64,000 bases of DNA from Gnetum montanum. Lineage: Eukaryota; Streptophyta; Gnetopsida; Gnetales; Gnetaceae. The first letter of the stretch is position 1. Each line of letters opens with the position of its first letter. The translations under genes and the position numbers were made by a program. The stretch is from NCBI GenBank assembly GCA_015680685.1, contig MNCI01025409.1, positions 840,123 through 904,122 on the forward strand, in the 5' to 3' direction. The notes beneath the pieces are model-generated. The model was not told the origin of the DNA, made no database searches, and saw nothing but the letters and a program-made list of their open reading frames with translations. Below, in pieces: positions 59,261 to 64,000 of this stretch.

Positions 59261-59875
59261 GACTGGCCTTAGTCGTGAAAACTTTGTCGATTTGCAAACT
59301 TTCCTTCCTGTGCTACAAGACTTACAAACTTGCTGATCCTGCCTTATGAGCTGCCTTCTATCTCTTCCACAGGATTTCTACGCCTCGCTGCACCATGTAG
59401 CTCAGTGTAGTGTAGCAGCAGACATGGTCCACCACTTCCTGACGAAAAGGAACATTGTTGAATGACATGGAGTTGAGCGAGGGAACTGGTTATATAGTCG
59501 TTGCCATGCTATGCTACGCTACGTAGCGTAGCGTAGCGTGGCACTTCATTCTATAATTGTTTCCTAAATTTTGTTATGCTACGTAGTGGGGCGTAGCATA
59601 GCGTAGCAGACTCCGTGACTTAGAAAACTTGCCAAACTGTTTCATGCATCCTGAGCACTGCTGTCAACTTTGTGCACCATTTTTGAGTAGGATTTTGATC
59701 GGGAAAACTACTTAGGTGGACAGGCGGGATGATCTGTAGAGCCTATTTACACCTAAAGTAGAAAATTTTCCGAACTGGCCAGCCTAAATTCAGAGCGTTC
59801 TCCTCCAGAAGAACTGTTGTGGTGCTGCATGAATTGCAAGGCCTGGTGAAGCGAGAATGACTTCGAATTTGTTGG

Positions 59876-59950
59876 GGTGTTTCATTGGACTCTCTTTGTC
59901 GACGTCTAGAGGATGGGCTCGATAGACGTTGACAAAGAATACGAAACACC
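59876..59950. repeat. Foldback (hairpin) repeat, copy 2, in the F2 LTR
   Basis: Outer arms GGTGTTTC and GAAACACC, inner arms CTTTGTCGACGTCTA and TAGACGTTGACAAAG (one mismatch), 14-base loop. Confidence 0.82.
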
Positions 59951-60904
59951 ACAGCAGGAAAAATGCTGAGGTTGTCACTCGATGAGTGTTGATACGTCGC
60001 TTGGCCACACTTGAGAGTGTTGCATTAGTTTTGCAGAGGTTAAGGCAAAGAGAAAAGATGATGTTTAGTAGAGTTCCTCATCGGAGTGCTCATGAGGGAC
60101 TCGTTCGTGTTTTCATCTTTGGCTGGCGCTTTTCTTCAACCTCTCATAGGACAGATATTTCGTTCATAAGATGAGTTGCATTACATACGTGAAGGGTTTT
60201 GACCTACCTACAGATGCTTTCCATACTGCGAGTTGTGTTACGCACGTTATGGAATTTGTAATCTGAAGTGGCTAAGCTAGCCGAGGCACTCGCTTCACGA
60301 TGCTATAGCATTTGCTGCTAACGCAAGCAGTGCCCGCAGGGTCAAAGTTCTTGCTGGCTACTAACATTATTGAAGCTATTGGGCATTGTCGCTAGTGTGC
60401 GATGTCCAAAGTAGGAAGGCCAGCAGCTGCCTTGATAGCACTAGCATGGAGGAGCTGGCCTCTAAGGCACTAGGAGTTGCTGTGGGTGCAGATGCTCTAG
60501 AATCCCTACCAAAGGCACGCATTCTCAGTTCAGCTATGGGACCAACTACCACATAGCTAAATGTCATGCAAGCCGAGGCCTTGGCAGGGGGCTGGAGAGT
60601 AACAATATTATGGCTGGGCCACAATACTGCTGGAACTCTAACTGTGGGAACTAGCCAAGGAACTACCATCAGGGCGGTGGGCCATGGCGACGGTAGGTCC
60701 GAAGGGCTAGTGTAATGTCATAAAACATCTTTGGAGGGTCAGCATGATGCCAAAGGTGGCAATGTCACGTGTGTCCTAGACTGCGTTCTCATTGCATCAT
60801 GAACTGCATTCCAAAGCTACAACGTCCCACCCACACGTCAGCACCATGCATGCTCATCTAATGCGTACTTGGTGTAGATACATGCTAGGGATGTGACACG
60901 AACA

Positions 60905-61135
60905 CGGTTTAAGGTCTTGGTAGACTGTATGCTGGTTTTAGGTCCCAGTAGACCGCTGTGCTAGTTTAAGGTCCCAGTAGACTGTATGTGCCAGTTTATT
61001 GTCATAGCGGACATGCTGTGCCATTTTTACATCATGGCGGACGGTGCTCAATGTCGCTAGTTTATCATCATTGTGGACGCTGCTAGGTGTCGCTACCAGT
61101 TTATTGTCGTAGCGGACGATGGTGGTTGCCATCGC
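60905..61135 (-). repeat. Minisatellite in the 3' UTR of F2, unit about 35 bp
   Basis: About seven units of the family seen at 52085-52372 (AGTTTAAGGTCCCAGTAGAC and TTTATTGTCATAGCGGAC types). Confidence 0.85.
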
Positions 61136-61139
61136 TGCT

Positions 61140-64000
61140 ATTGTTAAGCATCCGCTTTAGCAAGTTGATGATGGACTTATTTATAGCCTCTGCTTGCCCA
61201 TTCACCTACTGATAATAGGGGGAGGAGAATGATTGCTTAATGCCTAGATTGTTGCAAAAGGTTCAGGTTTCTGTACTGCTGAACTGTGGCCCATTTTTTA
61301 TCACAATAGTCATTGGAAGCCCAAATCTTGTTACGATGTTGTCTAGGATGAAATGGAAAATTTGCTGAGATGTCATTTATCTCAGGGGGATAGCTTCCAC
61401 CCACTTGGTAAAGTACGTAGTGGCAGTGATAATGAAGCTATGTCCTATGGAGGATTTAGGCGTGATAGGCCCTATGAGGTCTAGTCCCCATCGTTGGAAG
61501 GACCACGTGATTTGCGTTGGGTGTAGGTTTGCAGGTGCTACGTGTATGAGATTTGGGTATCTCTGGCACATGTCGCACGTCTTGACTTTTGACAAGCAGT
61601 CACATTTCATGTGTGGTCAGCAGTACCCTAGGCATCTGATTTTTGCAGTGATAGCCCTAGGTGCTATGTGTCCATTGCAAAACCCCTCATGCACTTCATT
61701 AACTACCTTTCACGCTTGCTCGTCACTCACACATGCCAACAATATCCCATTGTAGGAGGGTTGGCACAGGGCATCATTTCCCATGAGCACGTATTGCCGA
61801 GCACGCTTACGGATTGCATCTCTCTGGGCGGATGTCAATCCACTTGGGGGTTCGCAATGCTATAAATAAGTTTTAATGTTGGCATACCACTCCTGGGTAT
61901 CCACAACACTAATAGAGGCCACGTGTTCCACCTGACTGACAGGCTCTACGCATTTTGTGATCAAGGTTGGTAGGTTTTCTAGGGAATGTGATGGAATGTT
62001 TAACGCAAGCATAGCTAAGGCATCTACCATGATATTCTTGTTGCGTGGCATGTGTTGCACATCTATGGTTGCAAATTGCTTAAGCAGGATTTTTGCTAAA
62101 TCGTAGTAGGGTTATAGGTGCATAGCCCTATAGGCATATACCTTAGTGATTTGATTCACGACTAGTTGTCTATCTCCCCAGATCGCCAGGTGTTGTATGC
62201 ACGATGCTCGGGTAGTTAAGAGGCCTCTAAGTAGCCCTTCATATTTTGCCACATTGTTGGTGCAAGGGAACGTAAAATGATAAGCAGATGGATGCATTTC
62301 CCTAGAGGGCAATGTGATGACGAAAGTGGCGCTAGCCCCTCACACAGTTGAGGTGCTGTTGAATTGTAAAGTGGCTTTGAAATGTGAAGAGATGATGTTG
62401 ACATTGCTAACGTATTCGTCCTGGAATTCGAGGTCTATGGTTGCTTGGTCGTCGACTGGCGAGGCCGTGAGTTGGGTCGATATGGCTTAACCCTTTGTTG
62501 ACGATTAACTTACATAGCGTAAATTGAACTCCATGATTATTTCCTTCCATCGGGCTATCTTGCAACTTTCGTATAAGTTGTTAGTGATAGCCCGAAGTAT
62601 ATTGCTTTTGCAAATGATGTTGGATGTACCACGAAACAGGTAATGCCCCCACTTTTTTAGTGCGAACACTAAGGCGAGGCAATTCCTCTCCACTTCGTTC
62701 TACTTCGCCTCGTGCACTATTAGTGCATGGCTCAGATAATACACTGATATCTCAAAACTGTTGTCTTGCTTCTGACATAGCAGTGCCACTATAGATGTGT
62801 TGGAGGTGGCAAGGTAGATAAAGAAGGGTTTATTCCTTTGTGGCAGATGCACAGTCGGGAAGTGTGAGAGTTCCTTTTTTAGGTCGTTGAAGGCTTGTTG
62901 ACACTAGGTTGTCCACTCAAAGTTAACCCCTTTCTTTAGAAGGTGTTGCATGGGATGTAACTTGTCGATCAACTTTGCTATGAACCTTCGAATGAATTGC
63001 ACTATACCTTGAAAACCACGTAACTCTTTAAGGATTGTGGGAGGTGCCAGGTTGACGATGCCCCTGACTTTGTCAAGGTCCACCCGTATTCCGGCCTTCG
63101 ATACTACGAACCCTAACATGCATTCATTTTTCACCCCAAGGACGCACTTATTAGGATTGAGGCGTAAGTCGTGCATTTGGCATCATTTGAGAACTACCCC
63201 TAGATCGTGTGGGTGATTAGCTACCTCCTTGAACTTGACTGCTATATCATCCATGTAGTCGTTTAATGTTTCTAAGATGTAGTCACTGAAAATGTAAGTC
63301 ATGGTTCGCTAGTAGGTTGCTCTAGCATTCTTGAGCCCAAAGGGCATCATGGTGTAGCAGAAGGTCCCCCATGGGGTCATGAAGGTTGTTGATAGCTGAT
63401 GCTCTAGGTTAATGTAGATTTGGTTGTATCTAGAGAAACCATCCATGAAGGTTAGCAAGGCATGTCTAGTTGTGGTATCAATGAGCTTATTGATGCTTGG
63501 AAGTGGGAAGTCATCCTTGATCATTCCTTTGTTCAAGTCCCAGAAGTCTATGTAGATTCGTATTCCTTCCATTTTCTTTTAAACCACAACAACATTGGAC
63601 ACCCACTCTAAATAGTCAACCGTGCAGATGAAACCTACTTGGTATAGGTTGGTGATTTCATCCCTCACGGCTAGTGCAATTTCTAGCTTAACTTTGCGAT
63701 CCTTCTACTTGACTGCCTTCATCTATGGGTCTAGGATGATGTTGTGCTGAATCAGCCATGGATCCAGACCCGGCATGTCGCTGTACGACCATGTGAAGAC
63801 ATCGATGTTATCTTGCAGAATCTTGGCTACGCTTTCATGCATTTGTGTGTCTAGGAGGGAGCTGATTCTTAACGTTTTCACCTCCCCCTTTGACGTGGTG
63901 ACGGGCGTCTTGACGAGAGGGTCCTCGGTTACATCCCCAGCCTCTAAGTCTAGGGCTTGGACTAGATGCTCGGGTCAGCTTGGGGATGCTTCTAAGGCTG
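61140..64000 (-). pseudogene. pol of element F2: RT, two RNase H domains, truncated integrase
   Basis: A single frame with point stops. At the right edge come LDLEAGDVTEDPLV and IDVFTWSYSDMPGLDPWL; then RT (63600-62900) with IRIYIDFWDLNKGMIKDD, MPFGLKNARATY and catalytic YMDDIAV (about 63250). RNase H: 62860-62500 (ERNCLALVFALKKWGHYLF). Archaeal-type RNase H: 62400-62040 (NNVAKYEGLLRGLL). Integrase zinc region and core: 61740-61200 (VHEGFCNGHIAPRAI, WSFQRWGLDLIGPITPKSS, FTKWVEAIPLR, VNGQAEAINKSIINLLKRML). After KRML the core end and C-terminal part present in F1 are missing and the frame runs straight into the minisatellite: an internal deletion of about 470 bp or more. Confidence 0.87.

Larger units (their letters stand above)
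58249..60821 (-). repeat. 3' LTR of element F2
   Basis: TGTAGCGACTG at the left edge, AAAGCTACA at the right: a 6-bp TGTAGC/GCTACA inverted repeat. The minus strand just outside reads GTGTGGGTGGGACGT as polypurine tract. TATA box on the minus strand at 58916-58923. Palindromes at 59161-59200, 59241-59260 (perfect, GCTACGCTACGTAGCGTAGC), 59502-59543 (42 bp, two mismatches) and 59573-59611. Confidence 0.7.
58249..64000 (-). mobile_element. Element F2: minus-strand Tat-type Ty3/gypsy retrotransposon, running off the window
   Basis: A 3' LTR (58249-60821), tandem-repeat 3' UTR (60905-61135) and pol (61140-64000). It is the same family as F1. No primer site is found at 58248, so this LTR is the 3' end of F2 and not a shared 5' LTR of F1. 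Confidence 0.82.

Noticed and set aside
48838-60821. F1 and F2 as a tandem pair sharing the LTR at 58249
   Set aside because: The sequence left of 58249 has no primer binding site beginning TGG, so it is not the 5' LTR of F1; unrelated plus-strand text lies there.
1-64000. CRISPR-like array in the palindromic LTR regions
   Set aside because: Units are irregular, lie in LTRs upstream of TATA boxes, and the DNA is plant nuclear; there are no equal spacers.
1-64000. tRNA or rRNA genes
   Set aside because: I looked for T-loop words and paired stems and saw none I could support by eye.

Overview
The window looks like repeat-dominated, gene-poor nuclear DNA from a seed plant with a large genome. 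The very old, heavily mutated Ty3/gypsy elements, the short-intron LRR receptor kinase and the LINE type would suit a gymnosperm, but I cannot fix the species. Runs of N at 5245-5352 and 40258-40550, and single Ns at 29637 and 32105, show a draft scaffold. Nearly everything is LTR retrotransposon. The only convincing host gene is an LRR receptor-like kinase on the minus strand at 17271-20823.

Layout. 1-12810: a minus-strand gag-protease element (D), with its far LTR cut by the window edge, into which a plus-strand relative (A, 317-6968, 5-bp target duplication GATGG) has inserted. 13020-14620: a LINE reverse transcriptase fragment. 14640-17270: unassigned. 17271-20823: the LRR kinase, with a 106-bp exact tandem duplication that breaks its frame. 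20824-21690: diverged ~170-bp repeats upstream of that gene. 21690-23700: remnants of two Ty1/copia elements. 25290-35600: a third Ty3/gypsy gag-protease element (E), split by a minus-strand element (B, 28341-34917, target duplication GGGAG). 38702-45144: a gag-containing plus-strand element (C, target duplication CTCAC) with an extra coiled-coil ORF. 45330-46320: 3' half of another LINE. 47640-48178: chromodomain-type Ty3/gypsy integrase end. 48180-48830: a second copy of the extra ORF. 48838-55900 and 58249-64000: two minus-strand Tat-type Ty3/gypsy elements (F1, F2) with RT, two RNase H domains and integrase. 55960-58248: an unassigned plus-strand unit with a TATA box and two possible exons.

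How the parts relate. A, B, C and D share one design: LTRs of about 770-860 bp ending in TGATG...CATCA or a close variant, a tRNA-Asp-like primer site, gag with or without a retropepsin-like domain in one frame, an internal copy of the polypurine tract, a T-rich minisatellite, and a 70-bp noncoding block conserved in all four. No RT or integrase is seen in them, so they were probably mobilised in trans. Intact Tat-type pol frames (F1, F2) occur in the same window, though F has a different LTR. Every LTR family here carries clusters of short palindromes, and in A, B, C, D and F these lie in U3 near the TATA box. Decay is mostly by C-to-T changes, with long frames kept open apart from point stops. 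I regard the palindrome-array LTRs, the 70-bp block and the coiled-coil extra ORF as the most likely undescribed features.
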